Source: Orychophragmus violaceus (lineage: Eukaryota; Streptophyta; Magnoliopsida; Brassicales; Brassicaceae). From it: 64,000 nucleotides of DNA. Below are positions 47,840-61,460 of the stretch, piece by piece (the first letter of the stretch is position 1; the number at the start of each line of letters is the position of its first letter). The position numbers were made by a program, and so were the translations under genes. The notes below the pieces were generated by a model. The model was not told the origin of the DNA, made no database searches, and was given only the letters and a program-made list of their open reading frames with translations. The stretch is taken from contig CM058230.1 of assembly GCA_030180135.1 (NCBI GenBank), positions 107,189,503 through 107,253,502 of the forward strand, read 5' to 3'.

Positions 47840-50606
47840 AGGATCAGTCCACGATCAGTTTATCATATCCCGTCATTTTTTTTTCACCCGTTTCCTCCAC
47901 CACACCTCCTTACTGTCTATATGAGGGGTTTTGGTCGTGGTACTTTCGAAAAAACTCGACCCGATCCTTCCCGGGACATGAACACTTGGTTTTTCATGCA
48001 CCGCGACTGTCCCACGGTGCATAGGATCAGTCCACGATCAGTTTATCATATACCGTCATTTTTTTTTCACTTGTTTCCTCCACCACACCTCCTTACTGTC
48101 CATATGAGGGGTTTTGGTCGTGTTACTTTCGAAAAAACTCGACCCGATCCTTCCCGGGACATGAACACTTGGTTTTTCATGCACCGCGACTGTCCCACGG
48201 TGCATAGGATCAGTCCACGATCAGTTTATCATATACCATCATTTTTTTTTCACCCGTTTCCTCCACCACACCTCCTTACTGTCTATATGAGGGGTTTTGG
48301 TCGGGGTACTTTCGAAAAAACTCGACCCGATCCTTCCCGGTACATGAACACTTGGTTTTTCATGCACCGCGACTGTCCCACGGTGCATAGGATCAGTCCA
48401 CGATCAGTTTATCACATACCGTCATTTTTTTTTTCACTTGTTTCCTCCACCACACCTCCTTACTGTCCATATGAGGGGTTTTGGTCGTGTTACTTTCGAA
48501 AAAACTCGACCCGATACTTCCCGGGACATGAACACTTGGTTTTTCATGCACCGCGACTGTCCCACGGTGCATAGGATCAGTCCACGATCAGTTTATCATA
48601 TACCATCATTTTTTTTTCACCTGTTTCCTCCACCACACCTCCTTACTGTCTATATGAGGGGTTTTGGTCATGGTACTTTCGAAAAAACTCGACCCGATCC
48701 TTCCCGGGACATGAACACTTGGTTTTTCATGCACCGCGACTGTCCCACGGTGCATAGGATCAGTCCACGATCGGTTTATCATATACCGTCATTTTTTTTT
48801 CACCTGTTTCCTCCACCACACCTCCTTACTGTCCATATGAGGGGGGTTTTGGTCGTGGTACTTTCGAAAAAACTCGACCCTATCCTTCCCGGGACATGAA
48901 CACTTGGTTTTTCATGCACCGCGACTGTCCCACGGTGCATAGGATCAGTCCACGATCAGTTTATCATATCCCGTCATTTTTTTTTCACCCGTTTCCTCCA
49001 CCACACCTCCTTACTGTCTATATGAGGGGTTTTGGTCGTGGTACTTTCGAAAAAACTCGACCCGATCCTTCCCGGGACATGAACACTTGGTTTTTCATGC
49101 ACCGCGACTGTCCCACGGTGCATAGGATCAGTCCACGATCAGTTTATCATATCCCGTCATTTTTTTTCACCCGTTTCCTCCACCACACCTCCTTACTGTC
49201 TATATGAGGGGTTTTGGTCGTGGTACTTTCGAAAAAACTCGACTCGATCCTTCCCGGGACATGAACACTTGGTTTTTCATGCACCGCGACTGTCCCACGG
49301 TGCATAGGATCAGTCCACGATCAGTTTATCATATACCGTCATTTTTTTTTCACCCGTTTCCTCCACCACACCTCCTTACTGTCCATATGAGGGGTTTTGG
49401 TCGTGTTACTTTCGAAAAAACTCGACCCGATCCTTCCCGGTACATGAACACTTGGTTTTTCATGCACCGCGACTGTCCCACGGTGCATAGGATCAGTCCA
49501 CGATCAGTTTATCATATACCGTCATTTTTTTTTTCACCTGTTTCCTCCACCACACCTCCTTACTGTCCATATGAGGGGTTTTGGTCGTGTTACTTTCGAA
49601 AAAACTCGACCCGATACTTCCCGGGACATGAACACTTGGTTTTTCATGCACCGCGACTGTCCCACGGTGCATAGGATCAGTCCACGATCGGTTTATCATA
49701 TACCGTCATTTTTTTTCACTTGTTTCCTCCACCACACCTCCTTACTGTCCATATGAGGGGTTTTGGTCGTGTTACTTTCGAAAAAACTCGACCCGATCCT
49801 TCCCGGGACATGAACACTTGGTTTTTCATGCACCGCGACTGTCCCACGGTGCATAGGATCAGTCCACGATCGGTTTATCATATACCGTCATTTTTTTTTC
49901 ACCCGTTTCCTCCACCACACCTCCTTACTGTCTATATGAGGGGTTTTGGTCGTGGTACTTTCGAAAAAACTCGACCCGATCCTTCCCGGGACATGAACAC
50001 TTGGTTTTTCATGCACCGCGACTGTCCCACGGTGCATAGGATCAGTCCACGATCAGTTTATCATATACCGTCATTTTTCACATGTTTCCTCCACCACACC
50101 TCCTTACTGTCCATATGAGGGGTTTTGGTCGTGGTACTTTCGAAAAAACTCGACCCGATCCTTCCCGGGACATGAACACTTGGTTTTTCATGCACCGCGA
50201 CTGTCCCACGGTGCATAGGATCAGTCCACGATCGGTTTATCATATACCGTCATTTTTTTTTTCACCCGTTTCCTCCACCACACCTCCTTACTGTCTATAT
50301 GAGGGGTTTTGGTCGTGGTACTTTCAAAAAAACTCGACCCGATCCTTCCCGGGACATGAACACTTGGTTTTTCATGCACCGCGACTGTTCCACGGTGCAT
50401 AGGATCAGTCCACGATCAGTTTATCATATCCCGTCATTTTTTTTTCACCTGTTTCCTCCACCACACCTCCTTACTGTCTATATGAGGGGTTTTGGTCGTG
50501 GTACTTTCGAAAAAACTCGACCCGATCCTTCTCGGGACATGAACACTTGGTTTTTCATGCACCGCGACTGTCCCACGGTGCATAGGATCAGTCCACGATC
50601 AGTTTA

Positions 50607-53600
50607 TCATATACCGTCAATTTTTTTCACATGTTTCCTCCACCACACCTCCTTACTGTCCATATGAGGGGTTTTGGTCGTGGTACTTTCGAAAAAACTC
50701 GACCCGATCCTTCCCGGGACATGAACACTTGGTTTTTCATGCACCGCGACTGTCCCACGGTGCATAGGATCAGTCCACGATCGGTTTATCATATACCGTC
50801 ATTTTTTTTTCACCCGTTTCCTCCACCACACCTCCTTACTGTCTATATGAGGGGTTTTGGTCGTGGTACTTTCGAAAAAACTCGACCCGATCCTTCCCGG
50901 GACATGAACACTTGGTTTTTCATGCACCGCGACTGTCCCACGGTGCATAGGATCAGTCCACGATCAGTTTATCATATCCCGTCATTTTTTTTTCACCCGT
51001 TTCCTCCACCACACCTCCTTACTGTCTATATGAGGGGTTTTGGTCGTGGTACTTTCGAAAAAACTCGACCCGATCCTTCCCGGGACATGAACACTTGGTT
51101 TTTCATGCACTGCGACTGTCCCACGGTGCATAGGATCAGTCCACGATCAGTTTATCATATACCGTCATTTTTTTTTCACCCGTTTCCTCCACCACACCTC
51201 CTTACTGTCCATATGAGGGGTTTTGGTCGTGGTACTTTCGAAAAAACTCGACCCGATTCTTCCCGGGACATGAACACTTGGTTTTTCATGCACCGCGACT
51301 GTCCCACGGTGCATAGGATTAGTCCACGATCAGTTTATCATATCCCGTCATTTTTTTTTCACCCGTTTCCTCCACCACACCTCCTTACTGTCTATATGAG
51401 GGGTTTTGGTCGTGGTACTTTCGAAAAAACTCGACCCGATCCTTCCCGGGACATGAACACTTGGTTTTTCATGCACTGCGACTGTCCCACGGTGCATAGG
51501 ATCAGTCCACGATCAGTTTATCATATACCGTCATTTTTTTTTCACCCGTTTCCTCCACCACACCTCCTTACTGTCCATATGAGGGGTTTTGGTCGTGTTA
51601 CTTTCGAAAAAACTCGACCCGATACTTCCCGGGCCATGAACACTTGGTTTTTCATGCACCGCGACTGTCCCACGGTGCATAGGATCAGTCCACGATCGGT
51701 TTATCATATACCGTCATTTTTTTTTTCACTTGTTTCCTCCACCACACCTCCTTACTGTCCATATGAGGGGTTTTGGTCGTGTTACTTTCGAAAAAACTCG
51801 ACCCGATACTTCCCGGGACATGAACACTTGGTTTTTCATGCACCGCGACTGTCCCACGGTGCATAGGATCAGTCCACGATCAGTTTATCCTATCCCGTCA
51901 TTTTTTTTCACCTGTTTCCTCCACCACACCTCCTTATTGTCTATATGAGGGGTTTTGGTCGTGGTACTTTCGAAAAAACTCGACCCGATCCTTCCCGGGA
52001 CATGAACACTTGGTTTTTCATGCACCGCGACTGTCCCACGGTGCATAGGATCAGTCCACGATCAGTTTATCATATACCGTCATTTTTTCACATGTTTCCT
52101 CCACCACACCTCCTTACTGTCCATATGAGGGGTTTTGGTCGTGGTACTTTCGAAAAAACTCGACCCGATCCTTCCCGGGACATGAACACTTGGTTTTTCA
52201 TGCACCGCGACTGTCCCACGGTGCATAGGATCAGTCCACGATCGGTTTATCATATACCGTCATTTTTTTTTCACCCGTTTCCTCCACCACACCTCCTTAC
52301 TGTCTCTATGAGGGGTTTTGGTCGTGGTACTTTCGAAAAAACTCGACCCGATCCTTCCCGGGACATGAACACTTGGTTTTTCATGCACCGCGACTGTCCC
52401 ACGGTGCATAGGATCAGTCCACGATCAGTTTATCATATCCCGTCATTTTTTTTTCACCTGTTTCCTACACCACACCTCCTTACTGTCTATATGAGGGGTT
52501 TTGGTCGTGGTACTTTCGAAAAAACTCGACCCGATCCTTCCCGGGACATGAACACTTGGTTTTTCATGCACCGCGACTGTTCCACGGTGCATAGGATCAG
52601 TCCACGATCAGTTTATCATATCCCGTCATTTTTTTTTCACCTGTTTCCTCCACCACACCTCCTTACTGTCTATATGAGGGGTTTTGGTCGTGGTACTTTC
52701 GAAAAAACTCGACCCGATCCTTCTCGGGACATGAACACTTGGTTTTTCATGCACCGCGACTGTCCCACGGTGCATAGGATCAGTCCACGATCAGTTTATC
52801 ATATACCGTCAATTTTTTTCACATGTTTCCTCCACCACACCTCCTTACTGTCCATATGAGGGGTTTTGGTCGTGGTACTTTCGAAAAAACTCGACCCGAT
52901 CCTTCCCGGGACATGAACACTTGGTTTTTCATGCACCGCGACTGTCCCACGGTGCATAGGATCAGTCCACGATCGGTTTATCATATACCGTCATTTTTTT
53001 TTCACCCGTTTCCTCCACCACACCTCCTTACTGTCTATATGAGGGGTTTTGGTCGTGGTACTTTCGAAAAAACTCGACCCGATCCTTCCCGGGACATGAA
53101 CACTTGGTTTTTCATGCACCGCGACTGTCCCACGGTGCATAGGATCAGTCCACGATCAGTTTATCATATCCCGTCATTTTTTTTTCACCCGTTTCCTCCA
53201 CCACACCTCCTTACTGTCTATATGAGGGGTTTTGGTCGTGGTACTTTCGAAAAAACTCGACCCGATCCTTCCCGGGACATGAACACTTGGTTTTTCATGC
53301 ACTGCGACTGTCCCACGGTGCATAGGATCAGTCCACGATCAGTTTATCATATACCGTCATTTTTTTTTCACCCGTTTCCTCCACCACACCTCCTTACTGT
53401 CCATATGAGGGGTTTTGGTCGTGGTACTTTCGAAAAAACTCGACCCGATTCTTCCCGGGACATGAACACTTGGTTTTTCATGCACCGCGACTGTCCCACG
53501 GTGCATAGGATTAGTCCACGATCAGTTTATCATATCCCGTCATTTTTTTTTCACCCGTTTCCTCCACCACACCTCCTTACTGTCTATATGAGGGGTTTTG

Positions 53601-54994
53601 GTCGTGGTACTTTCGAAAAAACTCGACCCGATCCTTCCCGGGACATGAACATTTGGTTTTTCATGCACTGCGACTGTCCCACGGTGCATAGGATCAGTCC
53701 ACGATCAGTTTATCATATACCGTCATTTTTTTTTCACCCGTTTCCTCCACCACACCTCCTTACTGTCCATATGAGGGGTTTTGGTCGTGTTACTTTCGAA
53801 AAAACTCGACCCGATACTTCCCGGGCCATGAACACTTGGTTTTTCATGCACCGCGACTGTCCCACGGTGCATAGGATCAGTCCACGATCGGTTTATCATA
53901 TACCGTCATTTTTTTTTTCACTTGTTTCCTCCACCACACCTCCTTACTGTCCATATGAGGGGTTTTGGTCGTGTTACTTTCGAAAAAACTCGACCCGATA
54001 CTTCCCGGGACATGAACACTTGGTTTTTCATGCACCGCGACTGTCCCACGGTGCATAGGATCAGTCCACGATCAGTTTATCCTATCCCGTCATTTTTTTT
54101 TCACCTGTTTCCTCCACCACACCTCCTTATTGTCTATATGAGGGGTTTTGGTCGTGGTACTTTCGAAAAAACTCGACCCGATCCTTCCCGGGACATGAAC
54201 ACTTGGTTTTTCATGCACCGCGACTGTCCCACGGTGCATAGGATCAGTCCACGATCAGTTTATCATATACCGTCATTTTTTCACATGTTTCCTCCACCAC
54301 ACCTCCTTACTGTCCATATGAGGGGTTTTGGTCGTGGTACTTTCGAAAAAACTCGACCCGATCCTTCCCGGGACATGAACACTTGGTTTTTCATGCACCG
54401 CGACTGTCCCACGGTGCATAGGATCAGTCCACGATCGGTTTATCATATACCGTCATTTTTTTTTCACCCGTTTCCTCCACCACACCTCCTTACTGTCTCT
54501 ATGAGGGGTTTTGGTCGTGGTACTTTCGAAAAAACTCGACCCGATCCTTCCCGGGACATGAACACTTGGTTTTTCATGCACCGCGACTGTCCCACGGTGC
54601 ATAGGATCAGTCCACGATCAGTTTATCATATCCCGTCATTTTTTTTTCACCTGTTTCCTACACCACACCTCCTTACTGTCTATATGAGGGGTTTTGGTCG
54701 TGGTACTTTCGAAAAAACTCGACCCGATCCTTCTCGGGACATGAACACTTGGTTTTTCATGCACCGCGACTATCCCACGGTGCATAGGATCAGTCCACGA
54801 TCAGTTTATCATATACCGTCAATTTTTTTCACATGTTTCCTCCACCACACCTCCTTACTGTCCATATGAGGGGTTTTGGTCGTGGTACTTTCGAAAAAAC
54901 TCGACCCGATCCTTCCCGGGACATGAACACTTGGTTTTTCATGCACCGCGACTGTCCCACGGTGCATAGGATCAGTCCACAATCGGTTTATCAT
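50607..54994. repeat. 12-monomer tandem duplication, 2192 bp
   Basis: The frame at 50631-51866 (411 codons) recurs at 52823-54058 with one residue changed (near 53652). Flanking variants keep the 2192 bp offset (51730/53922, 50607/52799). The second copy has lost one monomer near its right end. Confidence 0.82.
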
Positions 54995-57599
54995 ATACCG
55001 TCATTTTTTTTTCACCCGTTTCCTCCACCACACCTCCTTACTGTCTATATGAGGGGTTTTGGTCGTGGTACTTTCGAAAAAACTCGACCCGATCCTTCCC
55101 GGGACATGAACACTTGGTTTTTCATGCACCGCGACTGTCCCACGGTGCATAGGATCAGTCCACGATCAGTTTATCATATCCCGTCATTTTTTTTCACCCG
55201 TTTCCTCCACCACACCTCCTTACTGTCTATATGAGGGGTTTTGGTCGTGGTACTTTCGAAAAAACTCGACCCGATCCTTCCCGGGACATGAACACTTGGT
55301 TTTTCATGCACTGCGACTGTCCCACGGTGCATAGGATCAGTCCACGATCAGTTTATCATATACCGTCATTTTTTTTTCACCCGTTTCCTCCACCACACCT
55401 CCTTACTGTCCATATGAGGGGTTTTGGTCGTGGTACTTTCGAAAAAACTCGACCCGATTCTTCCCGGGACATGAACACTTGGTTTTTCATGCACCGCGAC
55501 TGTCCCACGGTGCATAGGATCAGTCCACGATCAGTTTATCATATACCATCATTTTTTTTTCACCTGTTTCCTCCACCACACCTCCTTACTGTCTATATGA
55601 GGGGTTTTGGTCGTGGTACTTTCGAAAAAACTCGACCCGATCCTTCTCGGGACATGAACACTTGGTTTTTCATGCACCGCGACTGTCCCACGGTGCATAG
55701 GATCAGTCCACGATCAGTTTATCCTATCCCGTCATTTTTTTTTCACCCGTTTCCTCCACCACACCTCATTACTGTCTATATGAGGGGTTTTGGTCGTGGT
55801 ACTTTCGAAGAAACTCGACCCAATCCTTCCCGGGACATGAACACTTGGTTTTTCATGCACCGCGACTGTCCCACGGTGCATAGGATCAGTCCACGATCGG
55901 TTTATCATATACCGTCATTTTTTTTTTCACTTGTTTCCTCCACCACACCTCCTTACTGTCCATATGAGGGGTTTTGGTCGTGTTACTTTCGAAAAAACTC
56001 GACCCGATACTTCCCGGGACATGAACACTTGGTTTTTCATGCACCGCGACTGTCCCACGGTGCATAGGATCAGTCCACGATCAGTTTATCCTATCCCGTC
56101 ATTTTTTTTCACCTGTTTCCTCCACCACACCTCCTTACTGTCTATATGAGGGGTTTTGGTCGTGGTACTTTCGAAAAAACTCGACCCGATCCTTCCCGGG
56201 ACATGAACACTTGGTTTTTCATGCACCGCGACTGTCCCACGGTGCATAGGATCAGTCCACGATCAGTTTATCATATACCGTCATTTTTTTCACATGTTTC
56301 CTCCACCACACCTCCTTACTGTCCATATGAGGGGTTTTGGTCGTGGTACTTTCGAAAAAACTCGACCCGATCCTTCCCGGGACATGAACACTTGGTTTTT
56401 CATGCACCGCGACTGTCCCACGGTGCATAGGATCAGTCCACGATCGGTTTATCATATACCGTCATTTTTTTTTTCACCCGTTTCCTCCACCACACCTCCT
56501 TACTGTCTATATGAGGGGTTTAGGTCGTGGTACTTTCGAAAAAACTCGACCCGATCCTTCCCGGGACATGAACACTTGGTTTTTCATGCACCGCGACTGT
56601 CCCACGGTGCATAGGATCAGTCCACGATCAGTTTATCATATCCCGTCATTTTTTTTTCACCCGTTTCCTCCACCACACCTCCTTACTGTCTATATGAGGG
56701 GTTTTGGTCGTGGTACTTTCGAAAAAACTCGACCCGATCCTTCCTGGGACATGAACACTTGGTTTTTCATGCACCGCGACTGTCCCACGGTGCATAGGAT
56801 CAGTCCACGATCAGTTTATCATATACCGTCATTTTTTTTTCACCCGTTTCCTCCACCACACCTCCTTACTGTCCATATGAGGGGTTTTGGTCGTGGTACT
56901 TTCGAAAAAACTCGACCCGATTCTTCCCGGGACATGAACACTTGGTTTTTCATGCACCGCGACTGTCCCACGGTGCATAGGATCAGTCCACGATCAGTTT
57001 ATCATATACCATCATTTTTTTTTCACCTGTTTCCTCCACCACACCTCCTTACTGTCTATATGAGGGGTTTTGGTCGTGGTACTTTCGAAAAAACTCGACC
57101 CGATCCTTCCCGGGACATGAACACTTGGTTTTTCATGCACCGCGACTGTCCCACGGTGCATAGGATCAGTCCACGATCAGTTTATCATATCCCGTCATTT
57201 TTTTTTCACCTGTTTCCTACACCACACCTCCTTACTGTCTATATGAGGGGTTTTGGTCGTGGTACTTTCGAAAAAACTCGACCCGATCCTTCTCGGGACA
57301 TGAACACTTGGTTTTTCATGCACCGCGACTGTCCCACGGTGCATAGGATCAGTCCACGATCAGTTTATCATATACCGTCAATTTTTTTCACATGTTTCCT
57401 CCACCACACCTCCTTACTGTCCATATGAGGGGTTTTGGTCGTGGTACTTTCGAAAAAACTCGACCCGATCCTTCCCGGGACATGAACACTTGGTTTTTCA
57501 TGCACCGCGACTGTCCCACGGTGCATAGGATCAGTCCACGATCGGTTTATCATATACCGTCATTTTTTTTTCACCCGTTTCCTCCACCACACCTCCTTA

Positions 57600-60500
57600 C
57601 TGTCTATATGAGGGGTTTTGGTCATGGTACTTTCGAAAAAACTCGACCCGATCCTTCCCGGGACATGAACACTTGGTTTTTCATGCACCGCGACTGTCCC
57701 ACGGTGCATAGGATCAGTCCACGATCAGTTTATCATATCCCGTCATTTTTTTCACCCGTTTCCTCCACCACACCTCCTTACTGTCTATATGAGGGGTTTT
57801 GGTCGTGGTACTTTCGAAAAAACTCGACCCGATCCTTCCCGGGACATGAACACTTGGTTTTTCATGCACTGCGACTGTCCCACGGTGCATAGGATCAGTC
57901 CACGATCAGTTTATCATATACCGTCATTTTTTTTTCACCCGTTTCCTCCACCACACCTCCTTACTGTCCATATGAGTGGTTTTGGTCGTGGTACTTTCGA
58001 AAAAACTCGACCCGATCCTTCCCGGGACATGAACACTTGGTTTTTCATGCACCGCGATTGTCCCACGGTGCATAGGATCAGTCCACGATCGGTTTATCAT
58101 ATACCGTCATTTTTTTTTTCACCCGTTTCCTCCACCACACCTCCTTACTGTCTATATGAGGGGTTTTGGTCGTGGTACTTTCGAAAAAACTCGACCCGAT
58201 CCTTCCCGGGACATGAACACTTGGTTTTTCATGCACCGCGACTGTCCCACGGTGCATAGGATCAGTCCACGATCAGTTTATCATATCCCGTCATTTTTTT
58301 CACCCGTTTCCTCCACCACACCTCCTTACTGTCTATATGAGGGGTTTTGGTCGTGGTACTTTCGAAAAAACTCGACCCGATCCTTCCCGGGACATGAACA
58401 CTTGGTTTTTCATGCACTGCGACTGTCCCACGGTGCATAGGATCAGTCCACGATCAGTTTATCATATACCGTCATTTTTTTTTCACCCGTTTCCTCCACC
58501 ACACCTCCTTACTGTCCATATGAGGGGTTTTGGTCGTGGTACTTTCGAAAAAACTCGACCCGATTCTTCCCGGGACATAAACACTTGGTTTTTCATGCAC
58601 CGCGACTGTCCCACGGTGCATAGGATCTGTCCACGATCAGTTTATCATATACCATCATTTTTTTTTCACCTGTTTCCTCCACCACACCTCCTTACTGTCT
58701 ATATGAGGGGTTTTGGTCGTGGTACTTTCGAAAAAACTCGACCCGATCCTTCTCGGGACATGAACACTTGGTTTTTCATGCACCGCGACTGTCCCACGGT
58801 GCATAGGATCAGTCCACGATCAGTTTATCCTATCCCGTCATTTTTTTTTCACCCGTTTCCTCCACCACACCTCATTACTGTCTATATGAGGGGTTTTGGT
58901 CGTGGTACTTTCGAAGAAACTCGACCCAATCCTTCCCGGGACATGAACACTTGGTTTTTCATGCACCGCGACTGTCCCACGGTGTATAGGATCAGTCCAC
59001 GATCGGTTTATCATATACCGTCATTTTTTTTTCACTTGTTTCCTCCACCACACCTCCTTACTGTCCATATGAGGGGTTTTGGTCGTGTTACTTTCGAAAA
59101 AACTCGACCCGATACTTCCCGGGACATGAACACTTGGTTTTTCATGCACCGCGACTGTCCCACGGTGCATAGGATCAGTCCACGATCAGTTTATCCTATC
59201 CCGTCATTTTTTTTCACCTGTTTCCTCCACCACACCTCCTTACTGTCTATATGAGGGGTTTTGGTCGTGGTACTTTCGAAAAAACTCGACCCGATCCTTC
59301 CCGGGACATGAACACTTGGTTTTTCATGCACCGCGACTGTCCCACGGTGCATAGGATCAGTCCACGATCAGTTTATCATATACCGTCATTTTTTTCACAT
59401 GTTTCCTCCACCACACCTCCTTACTGTCCATATGAGGGGTTTTGGTCGTGGTACTTTCGAAAAAACTCGACCCGATCCTTCCCGGGACATGAACACTTGG
59501 TTTTTCATGCACCGCGACTGTCCCACGGTGCATAGGATCAGTCCACGATCGGTTTATCATATACCGTCATTTTTTTTTTCACCCGTTTCCTCCACCACAC
59601 CTCCTTACTGTCTATATGAGGGGTTTTGGTCATGGTACTTTCGAAAAAACTCGACCCGATCCTTCCCGGGACATGAACACTTGGTTTTTCATGCACCGCG
59701 ACTGTCCCACGGTGCATAGGATCAGTCCACGATCAGTTTATCATATCCCGTCATTTTTTTCACCCGTTTCCTCCACCACACCTCCTTACTGTCTATATGA
59801 GGGGTTTTGGTCGTGGTACTTTCGAAAAAACTCGACCCGATCCTTCCCGGGACATGAACACTTGGTTTTTCATGCACTGCGACTGTCCCACGGTGCATAG
59901 GATCAGTCCACGATCAGTTTATCATATACCGTCATTTTTTTTTCACCCGTTTCCTCCACCACACCTCCTTACTGTCCATATGAGGGGTTTTGGTCGTGGT
60001 ACTTTCGAAAAAACTCGACCCGATCCTTCCCGGGACATGAACACTTGGTTTTTCATGCACCGCGACTGTCCCACGGTGCATAGGATCAGTCCACGATCGG
60101 TTTATCATATACCGTCATTTTTTTTTTCACCCGTTTCCTCCACCACACCTCCTTACTGTCTATATGAGGGGTTTTGGTCGTGGTACTTTCGAAAAAACTC
60201 GACCCGATCCTTCCCGGGACATGAACACTTGGTTTTTCATGCACCGCGACTGTCCCACGGTGCATAGGATCAGTCCACGATCAGTTTATCATATCCCGTC
60301 ATTTTTTTCACCCGTTTCCTCCACCACACCTCCTTACTGTCTATATGAGGGGTTTTGGTCGTGGTACTTTCGAAAAAACTCGACCCGATCCTTCCCGGGA
60401 CATGAACACTTGGTTTTTCATGCACTGCGACTGTCCCACGGTGCATAGGATCAGTCCACGATCAGTTTATCATATACCGTCATTTTTTTTTCACCCGTTT

Positions 60501-61460
60501 CCTCCACCACACCTCCTTACTGTCCATATGAGGGGTTTTGGTCGTGGTACTTTCGAAAAAACTCGACCCGATTCTTCCCGGGACATGAACACTTGGTTTT
60601 TCATGCACCGCGACTGTCCCACGGTGCATAGGATCTGTCCACGATCAGTTTATCATATACCATCATTTTTTTTTCACCTGTTTCCTCCACCACACCTCCT
60701 TACTGTCTATATGAGGGGTTTTGGTCGTGGTACTTTCGAAAAAACTCGACCCGATCCTTCTCGGGACATGAACACTTGGTTTTTCATGCACCGCGACTGT
60801 CCCACGGTGCATAGGATCAGTCCACGATCAGTTTATCCTATCCCGTCATTTTTTTTTCACCCGTTTCCTCCACCACACCTCATTACTGTCTATATGAGGG
60901 GTTTTGGTCGTGGTACTTTCGAAGAAACTCGACCCAATCCTTCCCGGGACATGAACACTTGGTTTTTCATGCACCGCGACTGTCCCACGGTGTATAGGAT
61001 CAGTCCACGATCGGTTTATCATATACCGTCATTTTTTTTTTCACTTGTTTCCTCCACCACACCTCCTTACTGTCCATATGAGGGGTTTTGGTCGTGTTAC
61101 TTTCGAAAAAACTCGACCCGATACTTCCCGGGACATGAACACTTGGTTTTTCATGCACCGCGACTGTCCCACGGTGCATAGGATCAGTCCACGATCAGTT
61201 TATCCTATCCCGTCATTTTTTTTCACCTGTTTCCTCCACCACACCTCCTTACTGTCTATATGAGGGGTTTTGGTCGTGGTACTTTCGAAAAAACTCGACC
61301 CGATCCTTCCCGGGACATGAACACTTGGTTTTTCATGCACCGCGACTATCCCACGGTGCATAGGATCAGTCCACGATCGGTTTATCATATACCGTCATTT
61401 TTTTTTTCACCCGTTTCCTCCACCACACCTCCTTACTGTCCATATGAGGGGTTTTGGTAG
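57600..61460. repeat. 11-monomer tandem duplication, 2008 bp
   Basis: Variant series at 57789, 58156 and 58337 recur at 59797, 60164 and 60345, offset 2008. Rare markers such as GGATCTGTCC (58624 and 60632) and GGTGTATAGG (58982 and 60991) are shared. Part of this block is also related to 55231-56610, offset 3106. Confidence 0.82.
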
